A stretch of DNA of 17,545 nucleotides from DASXSB01 sp036506275 (lineage in GTDB: Bacteria; Methylomirabilota; Methylomirabilia; Rokubacteriales; CSP1-6). The position numbers were made by a program, and so were the translations under genes. The stretch is taken from NCBI GenBank assembly GCA_036506275.1, contig DASXSB010000106.1, forward strand, positions 1-17,545, read 5' to 3'. Shown here in pieces: positions 1 through 5,988 of this stretch. The notes under the pieces were generated by a model. The model had not been told where the DNA came from. It did not search any database and saw only the letters and a program-made list of their open reading frames with translations. Each line of letters opens with the position of its first letter. The first letter of the stretch is position 1.

Positions 1-1
1 G

Positions 2-211
2 GAGGAGGCCCTCGCCGAAGAACGTCAGCTTGCCGCCGCCGTCGCGGGTGCCCGCGACACCGCTGATGCCGAGCGCCTCGCCCGCGATCACGCGGCCGCG
101 CGCCGCCGGGCGCGCCAGGCGCGGTTCGCCCTCATCGTCCAGCGGGAGGCGCTCGGTCTGCGTCATCACGCCGACGTCGATCGCCAGTTTCCGGAGCCAC
201 CCGCGCCATGA
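2..211 (+). CDS. 3' end of an unidentified protein gene (5' truncated by the window)
   Basis: An open frame runs in from the left edge and stops at TGA 209-211, giving the last 69 residues of a protein. The visible part is rich in Ala, Arg and Glu and looks alpha-helical. It ends in a less repetitive tail containing ALIVQREALGLRHHADVD, followed by a Pro-rich end (FPEPPAP). The stop overlaps the ATG of the paaK gene in an ATGA arrangement, which is the main reason for believing this frame and suggests an operon with paaK and the PaaA-like gene. I do not recognise the family. It does not resemble PaaB, PaaC, PaaD or PaaE, so it does not supply the missing epoxidase subunits. The coding call is moderate because other frames in this GC-rich stretch are also open. 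Confidence 0.5.
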   Translation, partial: EEALAEERQLAAAVAGARDTADAERLARDHAAARRRARQARFALIVQREALGLRHHADVDRQFPEPPAP

Positions 212-1506
212 TGTGGAGCGCAGCGGAGCGGCAGCCGCGGGACGAACGTGTCTCGCTGCAGCTCGCACGCCTCCGCGAGACCGTGACCTGGGCGGCGGCG
301 CGCGTGCCCTTCTACGCGGGGCTCGCCGGCGCCCGACTGCACTCGCTCGACGACGTGGCGGCGTTGCCGTTCACGCGCAAGACCGACCTCCGTGCCCACT
401 ATCCGTTCGGGCTCTTCGCGGTGGAGCGTCACGCGCTCGCGCGCATTCACGCGTCCTCCGGCACGAAGGGCAAGCCGACCGTCGTCGGCTACACGGCCGA
501 TGACCTCGACGTGTGGCGCGAGGTCATGGCACGCGCGATGGTCGCGGCGGGCGCGCGTCCCGGCGATCTGCTCCACGTCGCGTTCGGCTACGGCCTCTTC
601 ACGGGCGGCCTCGGATTTCACGACGGCGCCGAGCGCATCGGGATGACGGTCGTCCCCGCCTCCTCCGGCAACACCGCGCGTCACCAGCTTCTCGTGACGG
701 ATTTCCGGCCCGCCGGCATCGCGGCCACGCCGTCGTTCGCGCTCCACATCGCGGAGACGATGCGCGAGCAGGGAAGCGCGCCGGAGACGCTCGGGCTCCG
801 GTACGGGATGTTCGGCGCGGAGCCGTGGACGGAGGGCATGCGAACGGCGCTCGAGCGCGCGTGGGGGTGCCCCGCCTACGACATCTACGGCCTCTCCGAG
901 ATCATCGGTCCCGGCGTGGCCGGGGAGTGCGAGGAGCGGAGCGGACTGCACATCGCCGACGATCACTTCCTTCCGGAAGTCGTCGATCCGGATTCGGGGA
1001 CGCCGTTGCCGGCCGGGAAGGAGGGCGAGCTCGTCCTCACCACGCTCACGAAGCGCGCCATGCCGATGATCCGGTACCGCACGGGCGACATCACGGCGCT
1101 CACGCTCGAACCGTGCCCCTGCGGTCGCACGTCGGCGCGGATGGCGCGCGTCAAGGGCCGCGCGGACGACATGCTGGTGGTGAAGGGCGTCAACGTCTAC
1201 CCCTCCGAGGTGGAAGCGACGCTCCTCGCCGTCGATGACCTGGAGCCCCACTATCAACTCGTGGTCGACCGCACGGGCACGCTGGCCCGGCTCGAAGTCC
1301 AGGTGGAGCCGGCGCCCACGCTCGTCGAGCGCTGCGGCGGGTTCGACGCCGATCATCCCGCGGTCATCGCTCTGCGCGAGCACGTCGGCAGCCGGCTTCG
1401 CGCCGCGCTCGGGCTCGCGGTGGAGACCACGATCGTGCCGCCGCGGACGCTGCCGCGATCCGAGGGCAAGGCCGTGCGCGTGGTGGAGCGTGGCGGAGGG
1501 CGCTGA
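208..1506 (+). CDS. paaK: Phenylacetate-CoA ligase (PaaK family, adenylate-forming)
   Basis: 432 residues, the usual length for PaaK. The family activates phenylacetate or a related aryl acid with ATP and CoA to the acyl-CoA in the cytoplasm, the first step of aerobic phenylacetate breakdown. Seen in the sequence: the Ser/Gly-rich ATP-binding loop SSGTKGKPT at residues 83-91; YDIYGLSEIIGPGV at about 224-237, matching the family's YG-(L/M)-(S/T)-E substrate and adenine region; RTGD at 291-294 with the conserved Asp; and a C-terminal lid domain beginning near GRADDML (317-323) with VKGVNVYPSEVE after it. The start ATG overlaps the upstream stop (ATGA). A second ATG follows directly at 211, so the true start could be either. 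It is followed after 32 bp by a PaaA-like gene, supporting an aryl-CoA role. The exact acid cannot be read from the sequence. Confidence 0.92.
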   Translation: MMWSAAERQPRDERVSLQLARLRETVTWAAARVPFYAGLAGARLHSLDDVAALPFTRKTDLRAHYPFGLFAVERHALARIHASSGTKGKPTVVGYTADDLDVWREVMARAMVAAGARPGDLLHVAFGYGLFTGGLGFHDGAERIGMTVVPASSGNTARHQLLVTDFRPAGIAATPSFALHIAETMREQGSAPETLGLRYGMFGAEPWTEGMRTALERAWGCPAYDIYGLSEIIGPGVAGECEERSGLHIADDHFLPEVVDPDSGTPLPAGKEGELVLTTLTKRAMPMIRYRTGDITALTLEPCPCGRTSARMARVKGRADDMLVVKGVNVYPSEVEATLLAVDDLEPHYQLVVDRTGTLARLEVQVEPAPTLVERCGGFDADHPAVIALREHVGSRLRAALGLAVETTIVPPRTLPRSEGKAVRVVERGGGR

Positions 1507-1538
1507 GCGCCGCTATCATGGGAGGCGAGGAGGTCGTC

Positions 1539-2354
1539 ATGACAGAGCCGGAGATGATGGCGAAGATCGAGGGCGACTCGCGGCTGGAGTCGGCGGCCGA
1601 GATGACGGCGCCGTATCGGGAGGCGCTCGTCCACCTCATGACGATGCAGGCGGACTCCGAGCTCGCGGGCGGCTACGGGTACGTCCCGTGGATCACCAAG
1701 GCGCCCACGGTCGAAGAGAAGCACGTGGTCGCCCAGATCGTGAAGGACGAGCTGCGTCACGCCGCCGTCATGTACGGCCTCCTCGCGGACCTCGGGGTCG
1801 ACGTCGATACCCACGTGAGCGCCCACGACAAGGTCTTCACGATGCGTATCGAGTCCGATGCCGACATCGGCACCAGCCGCATCACGGCCGACAAGCGCGT
1901 CAACATCTTCTATTACCCGATCGACACCTGGGCCGACTTCATCTTCTTCAACTTCTGCATGGACCGCGGCGCCGGCCACCAGCTCGAGGACGTGCGGCAG
2001 TGCTCCTACGGCCCCTGGGTGCGCGCCATCGAGGGGATCTTCAAGGAGGAGAAATTCCACATCCGCCACGGCGAGTACTGGGTGAAGAAGCTCGCCGAGG
2101 ACCCGGCCACCAAGCCCGAGGCCCAGGCCACGTTCAACAAGTGGTACATCCGCACGATGAACATCTTCGGACGGCCGGGGTCACCGAAGAACCAAGTCTA
2201 TCGCCACTACCGCCTCAAGCTCCGCGACAACGACGAGGTCCGCCAGGCCTTCGCCACCGAGGTGGCCGGGCTCTGCGAGAAGTTCGGGCTCCAGGTGCCG
2301 GCGTGGAAGCCCGTCTGGGAGCAGCTTCCGGAAGAGGCGCACATCCCCGGGTGA
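1539..2354 (+). CDS. paaA: PaaA-like diiron oxygenase (1,2-phenylacetyl-CoA epoxidase subunit A family)
   Basis: 271 residues from ATG 1539. An in-frame ATG at 1518 exists, but GAGGAGG at 1527-1533 sits 5 nt before 1539, so I prefer the later start. It is a ferritin-like four-helix protein. Carboxylate and His residues fit a diiron centre: E41 in ADSELAGGYGY, E71 and H74 in DELRH, and E171 and H174 in EEKFHIRH. In the known PaaABCDE enzyme, PaaA is the catalytic subunit that epoxidises phenylacetyl-CoA, PaaC is its structural partner and PaaE the reductase. Here it follows paaK in an apparent operon, but no paaB, C, D or E is present and the operon ends. It is shorter than Escherichia coli PaaA (about 309 residues). 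It may therefore work with partners encoded elsewhere, or be a distinct PaaA-like oxygenase. The family is clear; the substrate is not. Confidence 0.85.
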   Translation: MTEPEMMAKIEGDSRLESAAEMTAPYREALVHLMTMQADSELAGGYGYVPWITKAPTVEEKHVVAQIVKDELRHAAVMYGLLADLGVDVDTHVSAHDKVFTMRIESDADIGTSRITADKRVNIFYYPIDTWADFIFFNFCMDRGAGHQLEDVRQCSYGPWVRAIEGIFKEEKFHIRHGEYWVKKLAEDPATKPEAQATFNKWYIRTMNIFGRPGSPKNQVYRHYRLKLRDNDEVRQAFATEVAGLCEKFGLQVPAWKPVWEQLPEEAHIPG

Positions 2355-2462
2355 TCGCACCACACGTCACGATTAGGGAAGACGCGTTAGACCGTCCCGC
2401 GTAGTTGCAGTACCCGCAGCGCCTCCGTTTGGCAGAGATTCGGCCGCCGCTCGTCCCGCTAG

Positions 2463-2490
2463 AATTGACATAATGCACCTTATCGGACAT
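2463..2490 (-). other. dif-like / tyrosine-recombinase core site
   Basis: Read on the minus strand, the 28 bp divide into an 11-bp arm ATGTCCGATAA, a 6-bp spacer GGTGCA and an 11-bp arm TTATGTCAATT. This is the XerC arm / 6-bp centre / XerD arm layout of bacterial dif sites. The right arm matches 9 of 11 bases of the XerD arm of both E. coli dif (TTATGTTAAAT) and Bacillus subtilis dif (TTATGTAAACT), as I recall those sequences. The left arm keeps the inner ATAA and matches the B. subtilis arm at 7 of 11. It lies in non-coding DNA where gene orientation switches from plus to mostly minus, as expected at a terminus. It could instead be the core site of a mobile integrase element. Confidence 0.5.
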
Positions 2491-2840
2491 CTCGCCTCTG
2501 GACCGTAGCGGCCAGAGCCCGGGTCTGCACCTCGTTCTCGGTCCCTCACCCCCGGCCTTTACGTCTCCTTGTCGCCCGCGCTGCGGAAATCGCACTGAAC
2601 AGCTCGAGCGTCAGAACGCGGAGGTGCAGCCGAAAAGAACATCAGAACCCCGAAGTACAGCCGATACGTTTCGGTTTTACCTGAAAGCGCGTTCGAAGCC
2701 ACTGAGAGATCGCCCTCAACCAGCGACGCACGAGTGGCCGCGCGCTGCGCTTGACCCAGCCGCCGGCAACGATGGGGCTTGCCTGGCCCACGCCGCTCGC
2801 CCCGCGCCGTTCTAGCGTCGCCCTGGCCTTGCCCGTGGAT

Positions 2841-2855
2841 CATCAACCGTTGATG
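2841..2855. repeat. 15-bp palindrome
   Basis: CATCAAC and GTTGATG form perfect 7-bp arms around a single central C, in non-coding DNA. It could be an operator-like dyad, but no adjacent gene start makes use of it. Function unknown. Confidence 0.35.
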
Positions 2856-2887
2856 CCTGACGCCGAGGGATAGCGCGGCCCGCGCCA

Positions 2888-2910
2888 GGACGGAACTCCG
2901 TTTTCCGTCC
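2888..2910. repeat. Hairpin with 8-bp stem
   Basis: GGACGGAA and TTCCGTCC are perfect inverted 8-bp arms around a 7-nt loop in the gene-poor region. No T-run follows on either strand, so it is not a classic intrinsic terminator. It could still act as a structural stop for transcripts arriving from either side. Confidence 0.35.
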
Positions 2911-3127
2911 CCAGGTCACATCGCGCCGGCCGCGAGGCGGCTCGGGGTCCTGTCGCCAAGCTGAGAAATTACTCGAGGCGCGGCAAGGCCCAGCCGGTGT
3001 GTGTCTTCGGCATGTCGTTTTACGGTTGAATACCCAGGGCTTGTCCTAGGGATCCTCGTTGATAGCTCGAGTAACGCGAGCCGGAGGCGAACGATCTCCA
3101 CCGCCGCCGGCGCGCAGGCGCCGTCAG

Positions 3128-3814
3128 CTAGGGCGTGGTGCCGAGGGAGGCCAGGCGCAGGCGGACGTCGTCGGCGCGGCGGCTCTTCGGAGCTTCCTTC
3201 AAGAATCTCCGGTAAGTCTCGATCGCTTCATTCTTTTGGCCGCCGGCTTCCTGCACGCGAGCGAGGTCCAGGACCAACTGTTCGAAGAGGAAATCGCCGG
3301 GGCGGACGTCGGTGGCGGCCACGCGGAAAGCGTCGGCGGCCTTCGCGAAGTTCTTCTCGGCCTCCCAGGCGTAGGCGATGCCCGCGCGGGCGAGGATCCG
3401 GAGGGTCGGGGCCGTCGCCCGCGCCGCCGCCACCTCGTAGGCGCCGCGGGCGGAGGCGTAGTCGCGGCTGGCGAACCGGATGTTGGCCAGCTCATACGCG
3501 GCCTGGGCCGCCTGCGGAGCGGACGGATACCGCGCGAGCGTCGCCTCGAGATCGCGGACCGCGGAGGCCCGTGAGTCCGGGGCGGCCTGCCCGGTCTGGC
3601 TCATCTGGAGACGAACAATGGCGTCGGTGTAGGCGGCTTCGGCGTGACGGTTCTGCTCCGCGCGCCAGAGCCAGGCGCCCACGCCGAGGCCGGCGATCAA
3701 GACGACGATCGCGCCCCCGGCGGTCAGTACCCGCCAGGACGGCCACGTGAGGCTCGAGAGCGCGCTCAGCGGAGCTTCAAACCGCGCCGGTACTGGCGAC
3801 CGCAGCCGTGACAT
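3128..3814 (-). CDS. YfgM-like TPR protein with N-terminal membrane anchor
   Basis: About 228 residues from ATG 3814. ATG 3823 is an alternative, and the same frame stays open further upstream, where it would overlap the zinc-ribbon gene even more. A transmembrane helix (core GGAIVVLIAGLGVGAWLW) lies roughly 30 residues in, followed by a tetratricopeptide-like solenoid: segments with YPSAPQAAQAAYELANIRF, then YASARGAYEVAAA, then a C-terminal repeat NEAIETYRRFLKEAP. This resembles the YfgM / TPR_21 family of inner-membrane proteins whose solenoid faces the periplasm and assists chaperone or Sec-linked folding; the specific role is inference. The gene overlaps the 3' end of the 64-residue zinc-ribbon gene by about 49 bp in another frame, so the two are likely co-transcribed from the promoter at 3969-3997. 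Confidence 0.75.
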   Translation of the reverse strand: MSRLRSPVPARFEAPLSALSSLTWPSWRVLTAGGAIVVLIAGLGVGAWLWRAEQNRHAEAAYTDAIVRLQMSQTGQAAPDSRASAVRDLEATLARYPSAPQAAQAAYELANIRFASRDYASARGAYEVAAARATAPTLRILARAGIAYAWEAEKNFAKAADAFRVAATDVRPGDFLFEQLVLDLARVQEAGGQKNEAIETYRRFLKEAPKSRRADDVRLRLASLGTTP

Positions 3815-3960
3815 CGCTTCCATCCCTTGATGACGCGGCGAACGAGACGTCCGCAGTGGGGACAACGCTGATAGACCCGCCAGCCGTAGATCAATCCGAA
3901 ACCGGACACGATTGCGAGGCCGATCGCCACCGGCTTCGGCATCCAGAGCACGGCGTCCAC
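3766..3960 (-). CDS. Small membrane protein with C-terminal zinc ribbon
   Basis: 64 residues from GTG 3960, or 58 from ATG 3942. An N-terminal hydrophobic helix (AIGLAIVSGFGLIYGW) is followed by two cysteine knuckles, CPHCGR and CHGCGR, about 14 residues apart, and a basic tail. This is the pattern of a membrane-tethered zinc ribbon, which usually binds Zn structurally. The GTG lies about 2 nt after the predicted transcription start of the promoter at 3969-3997, so translation could be nearly leaderless; neither candidate start has a clear Shine-Dalgarno. Its last 17 codons overlap the start of the TPR gene in another frame. I recognise no named family. The TM helix and regular Cys spacing make this the better reading of this stretch than an N-terminal extension of the TPR protein. 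Confidence 0.65.
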   Translation of the reverse strand: MDAVLWMPKPVAIGLAIVSGFGLIYGWRVYQRCPHCGRLVRRVIKGWKRCHGCGRQYRRGLKLR

Positions 3961-3968
3961 GACTTCTC

Positions 3969-3997
3969 ATGCTAGAGACCGGCTCCGGGGGTGTCAA
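3969..3997 (-). promoter_or_regulatory. Sigma70-type promoter for the zinc-ribbon/TPR genes
   Basis: On the minus strand, a perfect TTGACA (-35, positions 3992-3997) is separated by exactly 17 bp from TAGCAT (-10, positions 3969-3974). Transcription would start near 3962, immediately before the GTG at 3958-3960. This is the clearest promoter in the window. Confidence 0.7.
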
Positions 3998-4158
3998 GAA
4001 ACCGCGGAAACAAATTCACCGCGGGCACGCAAACTTCTGCACAAGATTCGCCGGCGCATGCCCTCCGTCACACGCGAGCGACGTCATCACGCGTAGTTGC
4101 ATCGCGGAGTCTAGGGGCACATCGTTTGCAGCGATGACTTCTCGGAGGAGGCCGACGT

Positions 4159-4359
4159 ATGCACGACGATCGGACCGAACAGCTGACCGTTGAAGTTCAG
4201 CTCATGGCCGACCCTTCGCTCTGGTGCTGGGAGATCAGGGATGAGTCGCACGGATGCGTCCTCGAGAACAGCTGGACCGGCGAGTGGACCGCGTATGAAT
4301 CGCCCGAGGAGGCCTACCGCGCCGCCCAGGCTCGTCTGAGATCCCTCGCCCACCGCTGA
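4159..4359 (+). CDS. Small conserved-looking hypothetical protein
   Basis: 66 residues with a strong Shine-Dalgarno, GGAGGAGG at 4144-4151, 7 nt before the ATG. The composition is that of a soluble folded protein: MADPSLWCWEIRD, then GCVLENSWTGEWTAYESPEEA, ending in a short helix. The Trp-rich strands followed by a helix suggest a compact alpha/beta fold. No signal peptide or membrane helix is seen. It is one of only two plus-strand genes right of position 2354 and is monocistronic, ending 11 bp before the hairpin at 4371-4401. No family or function is recognised; the coding call rests on the ribosome-binding site and protein-like composition. Confidence 0.7.
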   Translation: MHDDRTEQLTVEVQLMADPSLWCWEIRDESHGCVLENSWTGEWTAYESPEEAYRAAQARLRSLAHR

Positions 4360-4370
4360 ACGACTCCCGG

Positions 4371-4401
4371 GGGCGGACCGCCGAGACAGTGCGGTCCGCC
4401 C
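4371..4401. terminator. Strong hairpin between convergent genes, probable bidirectional terminator
   Basis: GGGCGGACCG (4371-4380) and CGGTCCGCCC (4392-4401) are perfect 10-bp inverted arms with an 11-nt loop. It sits in the 54-bp gap between the plus-strand 66-residue gene and the end of the minus-strand Rieske gene. No long T-run follows on either strand, so termination would rely on the very stable stem. Confidence 0.65.
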
Positions 4402-4413
4402 TGATCGGGCCTC

Positions 4414-4722
4414 TTACGGCAGCTCCACCACGATCGTCCCGTCGGACACCGTCACCGGGAAGCACGCGACCTTGACGGCGGGGTTGTTCACGTTGGCGCC
4501 GGTGGCGACGTCCCACGACCACGCATGCCACGGGCACTGCACGGTGCGGCCCTCGAGATCCCCTTCGCCCAGCGGTCCACCGCGGTGGGGACACGTGTTG
4601 TCGATGGCGTAGTGAACGCCGTCGACGTTGAACAACGCGACCAGTTTGCCGGCGACGTCGACCACGCGTCCCTCTCCGGCGGGGACGTCCCCCACCCGCG
4701 CCACCGCCACCCGCGACGGCAT
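4414..4722 (-). CDS. Rieske-type [2Fe-2S] ferredoxin
   Basis: 102 residues, the length of a stand-alone soluble Rieske ferredoxin (the NirD/BphF-like class). The two ligand boxes are intact: CPHRGG with C44 and H46, and CPWHAW with C63 and H66, giving two Cys and two His for the cluster. The rest follows the family: an early strand around VAGKLVALFNVDG, and GPLGEGDLEGRTVQ between the boxes. No signal peptide or TM segment is seen, so it should be cytosolic. It lies 22 bp downstream of the encapsulin gene on the same strand and is the last gene before the terminator, so it is most likely in the EncFtn-encapsulin operon. Such proteins carry single electrons to or from a partner; here the partner could be the stored iron (inference). 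It could also serve an unlinked oxygenase. Confidence 0.9.
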   Translation of the reverse strand: MPSRVAVARVGDVPAGEGRVVDVAGKLVALFNVDGVHYAIDNTCPHRGGPLGEGDLEGRTVQCPWHAWSWDVATGANVNNPAVKVACFPVTVSDGTIVVELP

Positions 4723-4744
4723 CAGCGGTGGCGCTCGGCGCGCG

Positions 4745-5545
4745 TCACCGCCGTAGCAGACACACCGCCTCGGGTGTCACCGTCTGCGCCGCCACCGTCT
4801 CCACGCAGAAGAGATGGATGTTGATGCGATCGTGGGAGTGATAGCCGACACTGAGATCGCCGCCCACGGTGAGGACGAAGTCGTCGCCGCGCGCGGAGAA
4901 GAGCGCGCCCGCTTCCCGCATCACGAGCGAGCGGTGGACTTCGGACACCACCGCCTTCAGGTGACGCGCGGTGGGATAGCCGCCGTCCGCCATCGCGTGC
5001 AGGTACGCGAAGTATCCGCTCTGCGGAAGCACGGCCTCGTAGGGACCGCCGATCCCGAGGCCGTCGAGCGTTTCCACGGCCTGGAGGACGTCATTGAGAA
5101 CCTGCTCGCCCTTCGACCAGTCGTGGACGGTGATGCTCGGCGACTGCGGCGAGACGAGGAAGCCCTTGCCGATGGGGTCGCCGTAAAACGCCAGGCGGTC
5201 CTCGGCGAGCGCCGCCTCGCGCGCGGCGGCTTCCACGGGCCCGGCGTCGAGCGCGGGCGCGCCGCGCTCGAAGACCTCGATGGCGGACCAGGCGAGCGCG
5301 AAGTCGACGCGCACCTCGGCAAGGAGCACGACCTCCGGAACGCAGATGATGGCCTTGCCTTCCTTGGCGTGGCACGGCGTCATGGTGCCGAGACGCGCCG
5401 CCACGAAATCCCAGCCGTGGGGGCCGTCGAAGGTGGCGATGCGCCGCGCGGCCAGCGCGTGCTTGGCCGCCTGAGCGGCCGCCTCGTCGATCGCTTTCCA
5501 CGCTCGCCCGGAGAGAGGTGCGGAGTCGCGTCGCAGATAATCCAT
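4745..5545 (-). CDS. Encapsulin nanocompartment shell protein (family 1)
   Basis: 266 residues from ATG 5545, close to the roughly 265 of Thermotoga maritima encapsulin. A GTG directly upstream (5548) is an alternative start. The family signature is followed along its length: MDYLRRDSAPLSGRAW at the N-terminus, FDGPHGWDF at 37-45, a central LNDVLQAVETLDGLGIGGPY, and GGDLSVGY with the closing strand segment LFCVETVAAQTVTPEA near the C-terminus. Family 1 encapsulins have the HK97 phage-capsid fold and self-assemble into hollow icosahedral shells that load cargo by a short C-terminal peptide. The start overlaps the stop of the EncFtn cargo gene by one base (TGATG), with GAGGAGG inside the cargo gene as the ribosome-binding site, so the two are coupled. 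The role here is the shell of an iron-storage compartment. Confidence 0.95.
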   Translation of the reverse strand: MDYLRRDSAPLSGRAWKAIDEAAAQAAKHALAARRIATFDGPHGWDFVAARLGTMTPCHAKEGKAIICVPEVVLLAEVRVDFALAWSAIEVFERGAPALDAGPVEAAAREAALAEDRLAFYGDPIGKGFLVSPQSPSITVHDWSKGEQVLNDVLQAVETLDGLGIGGPYEAVLPQSGYFAYLHAMADGGYPTARHLKAVVSEVHRSLVMREAGALFSARGDDFVLTVGGDLSVGYHSHDRINIHLFCVETVAAQTVTPEAVCLLRR

Positions 5546-5919
5546 CACCGTGCCCTCCTCAAGGAGCCGACGGTCACTCCCGGCACCCCGTTGCTCGTGC
5601 GGCCGTTGCGCTCCTGGACCGCCTCTTCGCGGCCGGTGATCGACGTCTCCGTGAACAGATATTCACGGAGCTTCGCGTCGAAGACCGGATCCTGACGCCG
5701 GATCCATTCCAGCACCATCGCCGCGTGCTCCTGCTCTTCCTCGCGGTTGTGACGCAGGATATCGCGCAGCTCGTTGCTCTGGGTGGCGTCGATGCGCTGG
5801 CCGTACCAGTCGATCGCCTCCAGCTCTTCCTGAAGGCTCACGATGGCGCGATGCATGTCCTTGGTGGCGGGTGTGAGAACCTCTTCGGACTCGTGGAACG
5901 TCGTCGACGATTGTGGCAT
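5545..5919 (-). CDS. Encapsulated ferritin-like protein (EncFtn) with encapsulin targeting peptide
   Basis: 124 residues. The core matches the EncFtn family described from Rhodospirillum rubrum: EELEAIDWY places E31, E32, E34, W38 and Y39, and EEEQEHAAM places E62 and H65, the same numbering as the R. rubrum ferroxidase residues as I recall them. EncFtn has only two main helices and forms a four-helix ferroxidase site between subunits; it oxidises Fe(II) but stores iron only inside an encapsulin. After a variable linker, the C-terminus GVTVGSLRR (114-122) is a typical encapsulin cargo-loading peptide. The start ATG at 5919 has AGAGG about 5 nt upstream. It is the first gene of the operon and is coupled to the shell gene. 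The dyad at 5945-5963 is a candidate control site. Confidence 0.95.
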   Translation of the reverse strand: MPQSSTTFHESEEVLTPATKDMHRAIVSLQEELEAIDWYGQRIDATQSNELRDILRHNREEEQEHAAMVLEWIRRQDPVFDAKLREYLFTETSITGREEAVQERNGRTSNGVPGVTVGSLRRAR

Positions 5920-5944
5920 GGGCCCCTCTCGCTGTCCGGCCTGA

Positions 5945-5963
5945 GTATCACTCTTGAGTGTAC
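5945..5963. promoter_or_regulatory. Imperfect dyad upstream of the EncFtn-encapsulin operon
   Basis: GTATCACTCTTGAGTGTAC contains perfect arms CACTC and GAGTG around TT (5949-5960), flanked by GTA and TAC with a one-base offset. It lies 26-44 bp before the EncFtn start, where a repressor for iron or redox control would act. A weak separate 7-bp inverted pair (5936-5942 with 5975-5981) surrounds it. No convincing -35/-10 pair was found, and the regulator is unknown. Confidence 0.4.
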
Positions 5964-5988
5964 GCCCCGCGTGAAGGCCGGCGTGGAC

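Larger units (their letters stand above)
2355..3127. other. Gene-poor intergenic region between converging strands
   Basis: About 770 bp between the end of the PaaA-like gene (plus) and the end of the TPR gene (minus). It looks less GC-rich than its surroundings. Short open frames exist on both strands, but none has a ribosome-binding site or recognisable protein sequence. It holds a 28-bp dif-like site (2463-2490), a short palindrome (2841-2855) and an 8-bp-stem hairpin (2888-2910). A weak GC-rich 6-bp-stem hairpin near 3108-3123, just past the stop of the minus-strand TPR gene, has no T tract. No tRNA, rRNA or transposase remnant was recognised. Confidence 0.6.

Noticed and set aside
166..1383. 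A 405-residue minus-strand open frame across paaK
   Set aside because: Low-complexity Arg/Ala/Asp-rich translation with no motif, directly antisense to an unmistakable PaaK.
2465..2485. TTGACA at 2465-2470 as a promoter -35 element
   Set aside because: No -10-like hexamer occurs at 16-18 bp, and the bases are explained by the dif-like arm.
2215..2846. Short open frames on the minus strand in the gene-poor region
   Set aside because: No ribosome-binding site, no recognisable protein pattern, and partial overlap with the 3' end of the PaaA-like gene.
2398..4101. A 12-bp direct repeat CGCGTAGTTGCA at 2398-2409 and 4090-4101
   Set aside because: Similarity does not extend beyond the 12 bases, and a match of this length is expected by chance in a window this size.
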